DNA of 64,000 bases, taken from NCBI GenBank assembly GCA_026874595.1, contig CM049322.1, forward strand, positions 34,749,840-34,813,839, given 5' to 3'. Source of the stretch: Sipunculus nudus. Taxonomy: Eukaryota > Annelida > Sipuncula > Golfingiida > Sipunculidae. Positions within the stretch are counted from its first letter, which is position 1. Every line of letters starts with the position of its first letter. The translations under genes and the position numbers were made by a program. This document shows positions 1 to 11,457 of this stretch, one piece after another. Under the pieces are notes generated by a model. The model was given only the letters and a program-made list of their open reading frames with translations. It was not told where the DNA came from and searched no databases.

Positions 1-656
1 CACCATGTTATCATAAACAGACACAAGTGGACTGTGTTTATCAAAACACAGAGCCACAACAAGGTGTTAAACAGCCATATGCGAAGTACTGAGACTATGT
101 GCTGGGATAGTTTTGCTGGGGCAACTTTTCAATAAAGAAAAACTAAACTGATGGTGTGAAAGAATAGGCATAATATTGGGCCTGATTATGTCCCTTTAAC
201 ATCAAAACTAAAAATGTAGTTAGATGTTACATGCATACATCCGCCAGTTTCGTATGATAAAACTTCACTGTGATCTAAGCACAGCATGTGTTTCACGGCT
301 CACAAACTCCATTGTTGGATCGCCGGTAGGCCAGCTCCGTATAGAAAAAAAACGAGCCCCTGATTGTTGTGGCCGATGGCCGGGATAAAGGAAATTGTCC
401 TTTTCTGAAATGGAAATGCATCATTAAAATTAAATACACATCCAAATTACCCTTCACATATTCAAAATTCTTCCAGAGTTATCTTTTAAGAAAAAACTGC
501 TGACAGACAAAAAAAATCAAACTAGCTAACCAACCAACCACGTAAACAACATATGGAAAAACATAACACCTCGATACCCAGCGCAGTTACAATAAAAAAA
601 AAAAATGCTATGAAAATTTTAATGACTGGTATGCATATGATAGCAGATATAGTATA
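1..656. other. Unassigned AT-rich sequence
   Basis: I see no gene, exon-like frame or recognisable repeat here. An open frame of 91 codons starts at 553 but runs into the inverted-repeat element at 657-837, so it is not a credible protein. Confidence 0.5.
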
Positions 657-837
657 CAGTGGAATTCCTCATAGTGGGCACCTAAATAAAGTGGACACCT
701 CTATAATAGTGGCCAATGTTTTTATAGTTCCGTCTTTTCACCTCATTGTTTTATCTTATGATCATTCCCTCCATACAAAGGGTACCTCTATAAAGTGGCC
801 CAATCTAAAGGATGTCCACAATATATAGGTTTCACTA
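657..837. mobile_element. Short inverted-repeat element (MITE-like), TA-flanked
   Basis: The left end reads CAGTGGAATTCCTC and the right end reads GGTTTCACTA, which is roughly its reverse complement. Both ends are flanked by TA (655-656 and 838-839), as expected for a Tc1/mariner-type insertion. Inside, phrases of the type CCTCTATAAAGTGGCC occur repeatedly and in both halves. A related element lies at 16833-16984, and similar end fragments occur near 50988 and 55369. There is no coding capacity. The assignment to a Tc1/mariner-like non-autonomous element is an inference from the TA flanks. Confidence 0.5.
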
Positions 838-1672
838 TATCACGTTAATATCAATTACCCGGCCACTGCTCGGCTTGTTTCCTTAAATCCTATGGGTTTC
901 TTCCTCACAAATTGTCGTTCATTTTACTGTGGGCTTGCTATAGACAAAGGGTTAGCAGATCTCGAAGATGCATAAAGTATAAACATTGATTTATGTGAAC
1001 GGTGCATCCAGTTCGCTATAGTCCACTAGACAGAGACAGAAGTAAATAACAGGTTTGATTCTTGAATTTTCGTCTACAAATAATAAAGATCTAGTTAAAT
1101 GAAGTATATAATTCTTTAGTTAATTGAAAGGTTTGTAACATAAATATTTCATTCATATAAATGCAGGACGAGCTAGAAGGAAATTACGGTGGCAGTGACT
1201 TAAACAGCGCGTCCTCGTCATAGCAGCTGCTATATATATGCCTAGTTAGGGGTGTTGCCGGTAATGTGCACTGCAGGAATGTGATGTATGCCCCGCCCCT
1301 CCCGAGCCTACGGCTGCTGGTGGCTGGCTTGCCAGTTGTTTCCAGTTTTAAACAGTGCTTCAGGAACCACGGGCATCAATAAAGAGGGCTATATATCCCC
1401 CCCCCCCCCCATTTAGGGAAGGGGGATGGCCAATGTATCTTCCGCTAGTCAGAGGGAAATATTTATATATTGCAACTAAAATATAATTTAGATTACAAAC
1501 TTTAGTTCTTTAGTGAGTTTACTATAAGATAACATATCTAAACCTGGTTTAGAATGAACTTACTCTGGGAAAATAATACATTATTTTTTTTTAGATTATA
1601 CTTGATTGTAGAATATCTTAAATGTGATATAATCTTTTATATTTGAAATGTCTCATACAGATGCTAAAAAGG
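838..1672. other. Unassigned sequence with a C homopolymer
   Basis: No gene is visible. A run of about 14 C lies near 1397-1410, followed by a GGGAAGGGGG stretch. The rest is unremarkable AT-rich sequence. Confidence 0.5.

Positions 1673-1726
<54 letters not shown>
1673..1726. repeat. (AT)n microsatellite
   Basis: An almost pure AT dinucleotide tract of about 50 bases. It generates spurious open frames rich in Tyr-Ile on both strands. Confidence 0.95.
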
Positions 1727-1729
<3 letters not shown>

Positions 1730-1924
1730 TTTGTGTGTGGGCGAGTCATCCTGGAGACTGAAGAACCAGAGTTCGGCAATGGGCTTTTTGCAACTGCTGA
1801 TCTTTCAACTTCCTCATCCATGTAACCCTCAGCCCTCAGTTATATGTTTTTTTTTTATTGGAGGTAACCTCCTCCATTTTTTTAATGCTGACTTAACTAA
1901 TTCTTAACTAAGTATGTACATCTG

Positions 1925-2250
1925 CAGAGTTTCCATTTCGGTTTGGGACTACTTGACAGGGCGGTAGCACTCGCTTCCTATCATTTTTTATATCCTGGTG
2001 TCACCCAGGCCCGGTGTCTACCGCACCTGCGGGTCCTGGGTGTTTAATCATCCCCATTGCTGGGTCATAAAATCGAGGAACCCCCCAAAGACGCACTCGT
2101 ATGTGAGTGATACACGGCTGTAGTGCACAGACCCACCATTAAGCCTGCAGAGCGCTCACCCTGGGTGGGGGCCGACCATGAAAAACCTCACCGCCTCGGT
2201 TGAGATTCGAACCCACGATCTCCCGGCTTTGAGTCCTGCGCTCTACCCCT
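1925..2250 (-). mobile_element. tRNA-derived SINE, minus strand
   Basis: On the minus strand the block begins near 2250 with a tRNA-like head. An A-box-like stretch (GGGTAGAGCGCAGGACTC) is followed by a B-box (GGGTTCGAATC, complement of 2203-2213). The spacing is close to that of a tRNA, but without a complete cloverleaf. The body continues GC-rich to about 1930 and differs sharply in composition from its flanks. The T-run at 2251-2260 adjoins the 5' end. Its 3' part contains an inverted tRNA-like phrase (GGCGGTAGCACTCGC at 1961-1975), so two elements could be nested. The family is not recognised. RNA polymerase III transcription is expected for this class, but this copy may be dead. Confidence 0.65.
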
Positions 2251-2260
2251 GTTTTTTTTT

Positions 2261-3430
2261 TCTTTCTGTTTGTCAAAATTGGCGCATGTACAATGTTTAT
2301 TAACAGACTGTATATAAACAAGCACAATCATCTGTCACAAAGGCATTATCAGAACCTTTCTCACCATGAATTACCTAGAGTCCATTAATATATAAGCAGA
2401 GCAAATTCTAATATAAGATGAGGCAGGCGAATCGCTGACTCTAACACAACCCCCCTCATCATTTAGATAAATCCAATTAGATTTATCCGAAACAGTTGAT
2501 TTTGACAGCTGTCTCGATTGTCGATATACGTAACGCGATACTTCGAAATCAAGATTGAGTGCACCCATAAAGGGGCCCGATCACGTATCTGGCCTTATTA
2601 AACTTAAGGTAATCCTTTGGAACTTTTATTAAAAAAAAGGCAAGAAAACGTGTTTATTACCGCACAGAGGCTGCTTGTTAATTTTATACCAAAGTGTTTA
2701 TAATATGTTGGGGCCCTTCAAAATATTCAAAACAAATTTAACAAAGGCTTCTGGCAGCAAGTCAGATAAGCCAGAGCTTTGCAAATGGATTTTTGCAACA
2801 AGTGACCCTTATTCCTCCGCATATATGCGACCAACCTCCTAATGTTACATGTGTTTCCCATCTGTTGCTTAGTTAGATGATGGACTCTCTGTTAGAAGGT
2901 CATTATGATACTTTGGCACCTGACGATACTGATAAGATATTTATCATTGCACTCGTTGAATCGTTAAAGTTCTATTATGCCAATACACCATGGACTATAT
3001 CCTGACTTTCTTATATTTGTTAACTTTTATATAGTTTTTTTCTAAATAAATACGTTCACAACTTAATAAATGCAGCAAATGGAAGGCTGTACTAAAAATC
3101 CCGATTTCTGAGTCGAGTATTTCCTTCAGCTATGGTTGGAATTTACTTCGCGAATATTTAAACAGATTCAATAAATATCTTTGTATATATAAGTGCTAGT
3201 ACTTAATATATATTAAATATAACTGCAGAGCAACACAAAATAATGTATGATTATATAATACAAATGCACTTATAAATGCTTGTGTTTATTTTGCTTCTTG
3301 GTCGCTAAAACCCGTCTTGGTAGAATATATCATTTAAAAATGCTTCTTAACTTAACTTTTCTTCGGAATAACACTTTTCAATAGCATTTGTGAACATTTC
3401 CATGGCCAAATTCAAACAGGTGTTTAGTGC
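2261..3430. other. Unassigned AT-rich sequence
   Basis: No coding exon, RNA gene or clear repeat is visible. Short open frames here have no protein-like features. Confidence 0.5.
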
Positions 3431-3434
3431 ATTT

Positions 3435-4040
3435 AAATGCAAATGCGACATTTTTAATGCATGTGAAATTGATCCTGGCTGGAACCTTTTCTAATGCAAT
3501 CGGTCAACGGCACGCAGGTTATCGATGCGCTATTTCGCCCGCCGCCCTGTGATTAGATTCTTCTGTCAGCAGCAAACGCTGAACAAATGAGTAAGCCATG
3601 AAATAAAGGATGCACTGTACTTATGGAATTAGAAATGAAAATCATTGACAATGTCGTAATGTTCCTAGTGCATTATTATTTAACGATTTTAGAAATGTAA
3701 TTACCTTTGGAGCACCTGGTACCACCTCATCCCTTTCAATATTTCCAGACAATAGGATTATGTAATTAAGGAATCTAAAATCATTTCCATTAATTAGCTA
3801 GGTGATGTATTTTGTTGGTTAAAGTCGTTTGTTTCTGTAGATGACCTGCTTCTTTGGATGAAAGCTTCTATCTGCATTTGTTTCATCAATGGCGGGAAAA
3901 AAAGAGCTCATTACAAAGTGATGAAGGCATTCAGAGATTAGCCATCTAATTTATTAGACCGAAAGCAGCCTTTTAAGACAACATCACTTTAATCCGCTTT
4001 GGTTGGCCATTTGGCTTGTGATACTTAAGAACCGTCGAGA
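3435..4040. promoter_or_regulatory. Candidate cis-regulatory block
   Basis: This stretch lacks simple repeats and carries many homeodomain-type cores (TAATTA, TTAATTAG, TGATTAG). It also has Sox-like ACAAT (TTGACAATG near 3647) and octamer-like ATGCAAAT (near 3437). Such clustering is typical of developmental enhancers in gene deserts. The motifs are short and common in AT-rich DNA, so this is weak evidence, and no gene is adjacent. Confidence 0.22.
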
Positions 4041-4562
4041 ACTACCAGCTTTATGAATAAGTGGATCAGTGACGATTCAAATGGTGATCCGATAAACGCC
4101 TTTGTAATTAACTCACCAAATCAGATGCGCAATGAAGCGATGCTTTTTTGCTTTCTTTATTCTTCAAAACTGAGTGGTTTAAGATATTTTCTGAGCTGTT
4201 ATGATATTTGACAGCCGATTTATAAACAGCTGTTTTACAAAAATCCGTAGTTATTGAAATATCACATTTTTTTTTATAGCTGTATATACTAAGTATATTA
4301 TTGGGAAACAAAGCTATATAATTATATATGTATATATATATTATATAAGTAAATATAGAAGTTTTAAAAAATAAGGTATTATGTTTTCCGGAAAGACCAA
4401 TTCTTAACTATTCTCAGATATACAATCCCATCATACTCTCTGAATAGTAGAGGGTTTATTACGTTGTTGTCCTGTAGCTAAAACGTGGTGGGAAATATAC
4501 CCAATGCCCCGTGTATTGTCGTTCCTGGAATGTAAGTCATGTAATGGTATTGCTTACCTGAC

Positions 4563-4855
4563 AAAGCCACATTACCCCCATGTGGTACCGAGTTTACATT
4601 TTGAACAACATCGTAAGTAATCGGGAACCTTCGGAAAGACAAGTCTACATTTAACCCCGATGTGAAATCGAGTATACAGATTGAACAACATCGGAAGTAA
4701 TTGAGAACCTTCGGAAAGATAATGGGAAGTGAGGCAATATTGCCGAGACAAATGTATTAAATTTTGTGATACTCTTCCGATGGTACCCGATGATTTCCGA
4801 GTGACCCCGATGTTGCTCCGACGTCTCCAACTTGTCCCCGATATTATCCGTCTTT
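4563..4855. repeat. 80-bp tandem duplication plus CGATG-rich tail
   Basis: The phrase TTGAACAACATCG occurs at 4601 and again at 4681, exactly 80 bases apart. The surrounding sequence matches with scattered differences, so this is an old two-copy tandem repeat covering about 4563-4722. From 4777 to 4850 the complementary vocabulary (CCGATG, TCCGA, CCCGATG) recurs. The whole block may therefore be a degraded inverted-repeat element. Confidence 0.6.
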
Positions 4856-6000
4856 CGAAGCCACGACGACTGGTTCTACTGTTTTAACATCATCAGGGAG
4901 AAATCATCGGTTCGACATTCTGACATCAAGTCTGCGATTTACCACTGTAGACTCCCCGTTGCCTACCAAAACAGGTTAAACCTCAAAACCTCAAAGGATG
5001 TTCCCTTTGTCCGAATTGGGGACATTTTAAGGCCATATGCGTGTGAATCGGATGTTTTAAGTTCTGCAAAGTTGGCTTTGCATTATATATTTTCTAAGTT
5101 TAAACGGGTACTATGTAAAAAAAAACATTGCTAGGGGCAACTTTCACTGGTACAAGACTTTAAGGGAACGAACTTCGAACATATCATTTGCGGTACAACG
5201 CACACGAATGCGTGTAAGCTTTGACCATTCCTTGTCAAAGAGCCGCATATTTATCATTAAACATGTCCTTTGATATACCAAGGACATAATAACTACAGAG
5301 CCACAGAGGATTTACAATAACTGTTTCGACATGAACAAACAAATGCTCAGGTATTTAGGTATAAACCCTGATAAACTCAGTGTTTATGTAGAAGTCCTGG
5401 ACTAGAAAGTGCGTCTGCCTATAATAAAGAGAAATCCCACATGTTTCTTACAGGAAGTGTATTGGAATAAGAACCTTTTCATGTTCCTAGACGATGTTTA
5501 TTATTATTTAATACCCTTCTTCATTACGATGTACTGGCCCTTGCCTGCGTCGCTTCAAGACTTGACAATGTTGATTACACAACTCAGTGATTTCGTACAA
5601 GATGGCACGAAAAAATCTATTCCATTCTTGTTCACACGGCCAAGAACATGAAATAAAGATTCAATGAGTTTCCAGTCTGTTAACAGGAGGAAACTTTCAT
5701 TATGGTGCAAGAAAAAAAAGATCAAGCCAATTTGAAGAGGTTATCTGGTGTACAACCCGCAATATCCCGTCGGGGTTTAGCATCGGGCGAAATTTAAAAA
5801 AAAAAAGCCTCGCCTAAGCAAGATTAAAAAAAACACCTGATTATAAAGCTCGGCTTAGATTAACAATGAGCTTCACATCAGTTTCTTTCAGATCTTGGGC
5901 ATTTTTTATGAATAAAGATATTACATTCCAATATTACTTGAGTTCTTCTCTAGTCACTAAAACATCGTTAGCTGGTGGTCTTTTAAAACTTTTTATATTA
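4856..6000. other. Unassigned sequence; two unsupported open frames
   Basis: Open plus-strand frames at 4832-5134 (100 codons) and 5409-5651 (80 codons) show no recognisable motif. The first begins inside the CGATG-rich repeat tail. I do not call either as a gene. Confidence 0.45.
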
Positions 6001-6004
6001 TTAA

Positions 6005-6041
<37 letters not shown>
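6005..6041. repeat. (AT)n microsatellite
   Basis: A pure AT tract of about 37 bases. Confidence 0.95.
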
Positions 6042-6045
<4 letters not shown>

Positions 6046-6212
6046 GTATTGTTCACATAGCGTTAATTCAATACATCACGGTGATAGTGCTCTACCGTAT
6101 GGGAGCGTTTATAAATAATTAAAGTACGGTTAGTTTGACTTCATCAGTTTGTGATATATATATATTGAGTATGTGTACATTTGTAATTGCCAATATTTGA
6201 TTCAAGCCACAT

Positions 6213-6248
6213 CATTTATCATTTATCATTTATCATTTATCATTTATC
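6213..6248. repeat. Heptanucleotide minisatellite (ATTTATC)n
   Basis: About five perfect head-to-tail copies of the 7-mer ATTTATC. Confidence 0.9.
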
Positions 6249-6249
6249 T

Positions 6250-8695
6250 TTATCATCATTTAGATCCTAGTGTCTACTTGTTCTTGCCTTGGAACATAGT
6301 CGCTGGGTTTGTGCAGGACAGGTTTGCCATGGACCGAGTTCACATGGGAGAGTTCATCCAAGTTTCTTTTGGATGACGAGGCCACAGACCCTTCGTGAAA
6401 CAATGTCAAATACCTCAGGATGTATGAGCAAATATGTCAAAAGACCCCCCTCCCCCCGGGACATACTTTAAAACAAGAAAATGTTTCTGAGGCGTCACCT
6501 CAACGGAGTTGCGTGGTTACGGTTAAGTGTCACCATGGTGAATAATAATATAAATTTCGTATTAAATATTTTTAAAATATTTTTTCATCTAAGAAGACAA
6601 ACTAGTGAAATCCCGACAGAATTTTAGTAACGTAATTAATTGAAAATCTGATATCCACTGGGCTTAGAAACGGCTTCTATTGTCTTTGTACCTGTAACCA
6701 ATAAGCCTTAAGCAGTAATGACCAGTCATAGCACAATGACACGGAAACCAAAGGTGCGAGATAATTACGACTAACCCTGCGTATTTGTATGCATTAATGA
6801 AAGATATGACCAGAATACATATATACATATCATTAGTTTCCGGGTTATTCATTATTGTATATTATCTTCATTTTTGCTAAACTCACTTCGCTGGAAACAA
6901 CGCAAGCATCCTTAACAACTGCGCAAGAACGTCAAGGCCATTCGGTCTGCAGCTGTCTCCATACAGGGGAAAAAGAGAGGGTTCCATTGTAAAAACTTAG
7001 CCCCAATGTCAAACTTAATATTACCTGCGCCTATAAGAATACCGGGGTGATTTGAAATCGCTTTTATCCTAGAAAACCCCCTCAAAATATTGTTTCCTTA
7101 TATTCAAATACATATTGCAATTTCTTTTTTCTTGATTCCTAAATTAGTTTGAATCTTTCTATATTTATTTTTTAATTCGTTGATGTTCGCTTTGATAACT
7201 TTGTATAAGTTAAGACCATTATAAGTAACAATGTAATTGATATTGTGCGACTTTTTTATTTCGTAGATATTTATATTCTAGCTTTTATTGTTGTATCTAT
7301 CACATGTTTAATTCAATTAACATATCACCAAAATGGTAGAGGCATAAAAACCATCGTGGGGGGGGGGGGGGGATCTTAACAGTGCCTGGATAACCTGTTC
7401 TCATTATCAGTCTATTATCCCTGTGGAAAAACTTAAATGGATTTCAAATTCATGGGGGATAACCTTAAATGGGGGATTCTTCAAGTCGGCCCCAAAAAGG
7501 AAGCTAACCCAATGGCCTCAGTTTAACAACTTCACAGGTCTATCATCACACCACCCTTCCCAAATAGTTTGTGAGCGATAATATGGAATCAGCTATAGAG
7601 TGTACGACCTTGAATATTAGGTCAAAGTAAAAAATATATATCAGGTGCAAGTTTCTTATTTATGACTGATAATGTGACCAATTGTCAGTTTCGGAAAATC
7701 AGCCACATGTCAGCTCTAGCGCAAACACGAGCAGAATAAAAAAGAGAAACAGAAAGAAAAAGGTATTTGATGATTTTGCACTGTAGGGGATCTAAAAAAT
7801 CAAACCCAATTGTCCTAAATATTTATATAGTCATAACTCATTAACCCTAATTAGTGTCCCCTACGTACAATGAAGGATTTGGTTTTTTTTTTGGTTTTTT
7901 TTTTAAAGGTTCTACATTATGTGGTGGAATTCCATTATCGGCACGAATCTCGTATCTGTCACGTCGAGGTTTGGCTAGGAGAGGATATTTTATTCTGAAA
8001 TCCTCTTTCTCCCCAGTGACCCTCTGTTCATTCAAAATTTACGAAAAAAGGACTAATAAACAAGATCCCTTAGAGCATAAGTAAGTAATCAGTAGGACAT
8101 GGAACATCTACCAGAAGAAAAAATACATTTTTTCCGCCTAGGTGGGCGTAAAAATAGGAACATCTGTTTTCTGTTTGGTTTCATATAATAAGTGGTTCGT
8201 GTAGAATGCTGGACTAAACTTGTATAGATTAAATGGATATTTTTTATCGGATTTGTCTGGGGTCGTTAGAAATATTTAGGGAGGCAGGCGGAGCTTCCCG
8301 TGGCTAAACGAACGAGGTGACATCTTTTTTATTGTAGAGATCAAGTCTCTTGTTCCCAAATCGCTACTTGAAATGACATAATGTACAGAAATAGCGAACA
8401 GACAGCTCTCAGAGTAACGATTCAACCACAGTTCGAGAACAGGCAGTTTTTAATCGCCCTGGAATATCGTGGACGTCTGTCAATAAAATGATGCTGGAAA
8501 TCTCAACCGAAGATAGGTTTTACTATGTGGGTATGGGTTGGTGAGTACTTGAAATCCATGCTGCTTATGTTTATGCAGGGCTGTTAAAATCACATTTAAA
8601 TAACAGATATAATTGAGAATATCCCTGGTGAATGATACTATACGTCTATATCGAAAACAGAAACCTCGCGAAATAATCAAATTGTGAAAATTTAC
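6250..8695. other. Unassigned sequence
   Basis: No gene is visible in this 2.4-kb stretch. A G homopolymer of about 14-16 bases lies near 7357-7372. Overlapping open frames on both strands at about 7850-8080 include poly(T)-encoded Phe runs and look spurious. Confidence 0.5.
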
Positions 8696-8699
8696 ACCA

Positions 8700-9368
8700 C
8701 GAATATGAATCTTGTCTCACTACAGCACTTTTCACCAAAAGTGATACGCCATAAGTATTGAAAATGAGACTAGTACCTCTTTTATTTATTTTATCTGGTG
8801 TGTTTAATATCATTGTATGTTAATCTAACACAGCAGGCATATCATCAAAATAATAATCTTGAATCTTGAATATGAAGCTTGTCTCACTACAGCACATTTC
8901 ACCAAAAGTGATACGCGATAAGTATTGAAAATGAGACTAGTACCTCTTTTATTTATTTTATCTGGTGTGTTTAATATCATTGTATGTTAATCTAACACAG
9001 CAGGCATATCATCAAAATAATAATCTTGAATCTTGAATATGAAGCTTGTCTCACTACAGCACATTTCACCAAAAGTGATACGCGATAAGTATTGAAAATG
9101 AGACTCGTACCTGTTTATTTCTTTTACCTGGTGTGTTTTAAATATCATTGTATGTTAATCTAACATAACAGGCATATCATCAAAATAGTTATCTTGAATC
9201 TTGAATATGAAGCTTGTCTCACTACAGCACATTTCACTAAAAGTGATAAGCCATAAATATTGAGAATGAGACTCGTACTTGTTTTATTTCTTTTATCTGG
9301 CGTGTTTTAAATACCATTGTATGTTGATCTAACACAACAGGCATATCATCAAAATAATTATCTTGATT
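8700..9368. repeat. Tandem repeat, four copies of a ~167-bp unit
   Basis: The phrase CTTGTCTCACTACAGCAC starts at 8711, 8878, 9045 and 9213, giving periods of 167, 167 and 168. Copies 1-3 are nearly identical and copy 4 has more substitutions. Copies 2-4 contain a HindIII site (AAGCTT) that copy 1 lacks. Each unit boundary carries a short internal direct repeat (ATCTTGAATCTTGAATATGA). There is no coding potential and I saw no hammerhead-ribozyme core. The unit length is close to the roughly 160-170-bp satellites of bivalves, but I cannot test homology. Confidence 0.95.
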
Positions 9369-9779
9369 AAGCTTCTCATGACATAGCGTCATAAAAAAAT
9401 GTTGATATTAGGGCTAATTAACTTGACGAGCCACATGTAAATAAGCCACATGAAACACCTGGATACTGTAGATTTTATATATCAATAAATGCCAAGTACA
9501 TCTTTTTCAGGAAAGAGTAATTTAAGAACAGATTTAAATCATACTAAATTGATCCATGACGTCACATATGCGCAAACAGACCAGAGCTATATCATTGTCT
9601 TGGATGCAGTGCATCGTAAAACAAACCCAAGTGCTAATACGTAAACATATCCTTAATCATCCTAATCATCCAATATACATACAGCCATATACAAACCACT
9701 TTCCCGTAGAAATATAAAATAATAATTTTATTATAATAGAAAGCAGCTCAAGCTCAAGCCCTGTGAGGGTTCCTATTGT
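9369..9779. other. Unassigned sequence with one perfect CRE octamer
   Basis: No gene is visible. TGACGTCA occurs at 9557-9564. Confidence 0.5.
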
Positions 9780-10062
9780 GCAATGCTCCCCGAACCGTGT
9801 TTGCATTCACTTCTTTGGTCCATATTCACATGTTCATTCGTGTCTAACTGACTGTTCATTTGTGAATATTCCTTGATGACGTTCCTGAAACGGGATCATG
9901 TGCAGGATACATAACACACTCTATTCGATTTTTCATGGCCCTTTCCCCAAATGCCTTGAAAAATATCATGAGATTCGAATTCAGTTAATGATTGCGTGAG
10001 TTTTGACAAAAAACACAAACACACACGAACGGGTATGAACGCATACCCTCCCGGCGGAGGCA
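9780..10062 (-). mobile_element. Dispersed repeat family R1, copy 1 (minus orientation)
   Basis: Shares order and sequence with 16148-16442 (same orientation) and with 18802-19120 and 44109-44283 (opposite orientation). Shared blocks include ACCGTGTTTGCATTCACTT, TTTGTGAATATTCCTTGATG, GGGATCATGTGCAGGAT and a CACAAACACACACGAAC stretch ending at GGCGGAGG. I place the strand so that GGAGG...GTGTTTGTG is read first. No open frame spans it. The family resembles a non-coding repeat I recall from fish and marine invertebrates, with GGAGGTTATG at one end and TTGGCGGAGGT at the other. The transposon class is unknown to me. Confidence 0.75.
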
Positions 10063-10434
10063 AAGATGGTAAAAAAAAATGCGCGAGTATAGTTATGATT
10101 ATTTCAAGCGGGGCCGCTCATTTGTGTTGCACGCCATCACCACGACCAATCCAGGCTGCCTACTGTCTCCAAGACCAGCCGTCCGGCTGACATCAACGGA
10201 GCGGTTTTGGACAGCCCAGCTGTCAGTCACAGTGCTGTACAGCCCCTAGTAGTCGTCTGTCTGAGACTGGATGTTTTGTCAAAGGAACACTGGTCCTCGC
10301 AGGAGACTACTTAGCGACCTGCTTTTAAACTGGACCCGGGATTCGTATCGTAAAAATGAGAACATGACACCTGAAGATTCAATCGTCCATCAGTTATCAC
10401 TTTTCACCTTCACACACACATACACATGTATAAT
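10063..10434. other. Unassigned, locally GC-richer sequence
   Basis: About 10090-10300 is less AT-rich than its surroundings. It has no splice-bounded frame that I can support and no repeat relationship that I noticed. Confidence 0.45.
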
Positions 10435-10436
10435 AC

Positions 10437-10495
<59 letters not shown>

Positions 10496-10686
10496 AAAAA
10501 GAACACTTCTATTCAATACAGACTGTTTCATGGGATGCGACCCGATCCTCAGGTGAATGTTGTTAGAATGAAGCTAACAGTATTGTATGAAAAGCCTAGA
10601 CTTTCCAAGGTTACGATATTATGCTTTGTTCGTATCGGGGAGAGCAGGTCTTTATATCTATCTATCTATCTCTCCCTCTCCCTCTC

Positions 10687-10749
<63 letters not shown>

Positions 10750-10772
10750 TATTTATTTATTTATTTATATAT
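10435..10772. repeat. Compound microsatellite cluster
   Basis: An (AT)n tract at about 10435-10491 is followed by ordinary sequence. Then come CTAT and CTCT repeats (about 10657-10690), a long (AT)n tract (about 10692-10745) and TTTA repeats (to about 10772). The 167-codon frame over this region mostly translates these tracts and is not a gene. Confidence 0.9.
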
Positions 10773-11457
10773 AGGCCTTTATACTACTCGTTCAAGTTTG
10801 AAAGAGTAAACTTTCTGCATAAAAATTCTGTAAAAATTCTGCATTGATGTATAGAAAACAGCTTCGGGGATATATCAGTATATATAAATCAGAATTTATC
10901 ACCATCCTCGTGCCCGGGAGTGGCAGTTGCGGCATCTAAATAACCTCTACAAAACTGTGACATTAGGAGAGCTTGTCGATTGATGTCCAAGCGTAAAGGC
11001 CCTCACTAAATTACGGAAGATATAACGTCCGTTACACTGGCATCAACGTTTTTCTTCCGGAAAATATCGCTTCCGGAAAAAATAAACTCGCCTTTTTACT
11101 CTTATGCCTTCATCTTTTTTTGTACAAGCTTGACTTCCTGTGCGGAACTTCAAAACAAAACAGGAATTACTTTCCCAATCCCTCATTTTGTCTCCCTTGG
11201 GTTACAAATGCCAAGGACATGATAATTTAAGAAATGTCAGTTAACCACACATTGTAGGTGAATTATAGTATCTTTCTTCTAATACTGCGTTTTAACCCAC
11301 GGGTGATGGAATTATTTTGATAAATGTAACAATTTAGTTTCCCACTTTTTTTTATTTTTAAACTCGTTGCAAAAAAATGCATTTGAAAAAAAAAACGACG
11401 AAGTCTAGGTGCTGTTTTTCGTAAACTGATTTATGTAGCCGTGAAGACACGACACAG
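10773..11457. other. Unassigned sequence with paired TTCCGGAA palindromes
   Basis: No gene is visible. CTTCCGGAAAA occurs twice, starting at 11054 and 11070, giving two palindromic TTCCGGAA cores 16 bases apart. Such cores can bind ETS-family or STAT-type factors. Confidence 0.4.

Noticed and set aside
4832-5134. 100-codon plus-strand frame
   Set aside because: It begins within a repeat-like CGATG-rich tail, and no domain or splice sites support it.
8700-9368. CRISPR array or ribozyme-bearing satellite
   Set aside because: The units are contiguous 167-bp repeats with no spacers, and I saw no hammerhead catalytic core.
10271-10774. Longest open frame in the window (167 codons)
   Set aside because: Much of it is translated (AT)n, CTAT and CTCT microsatellite, with no domain and no splice or promoter context.
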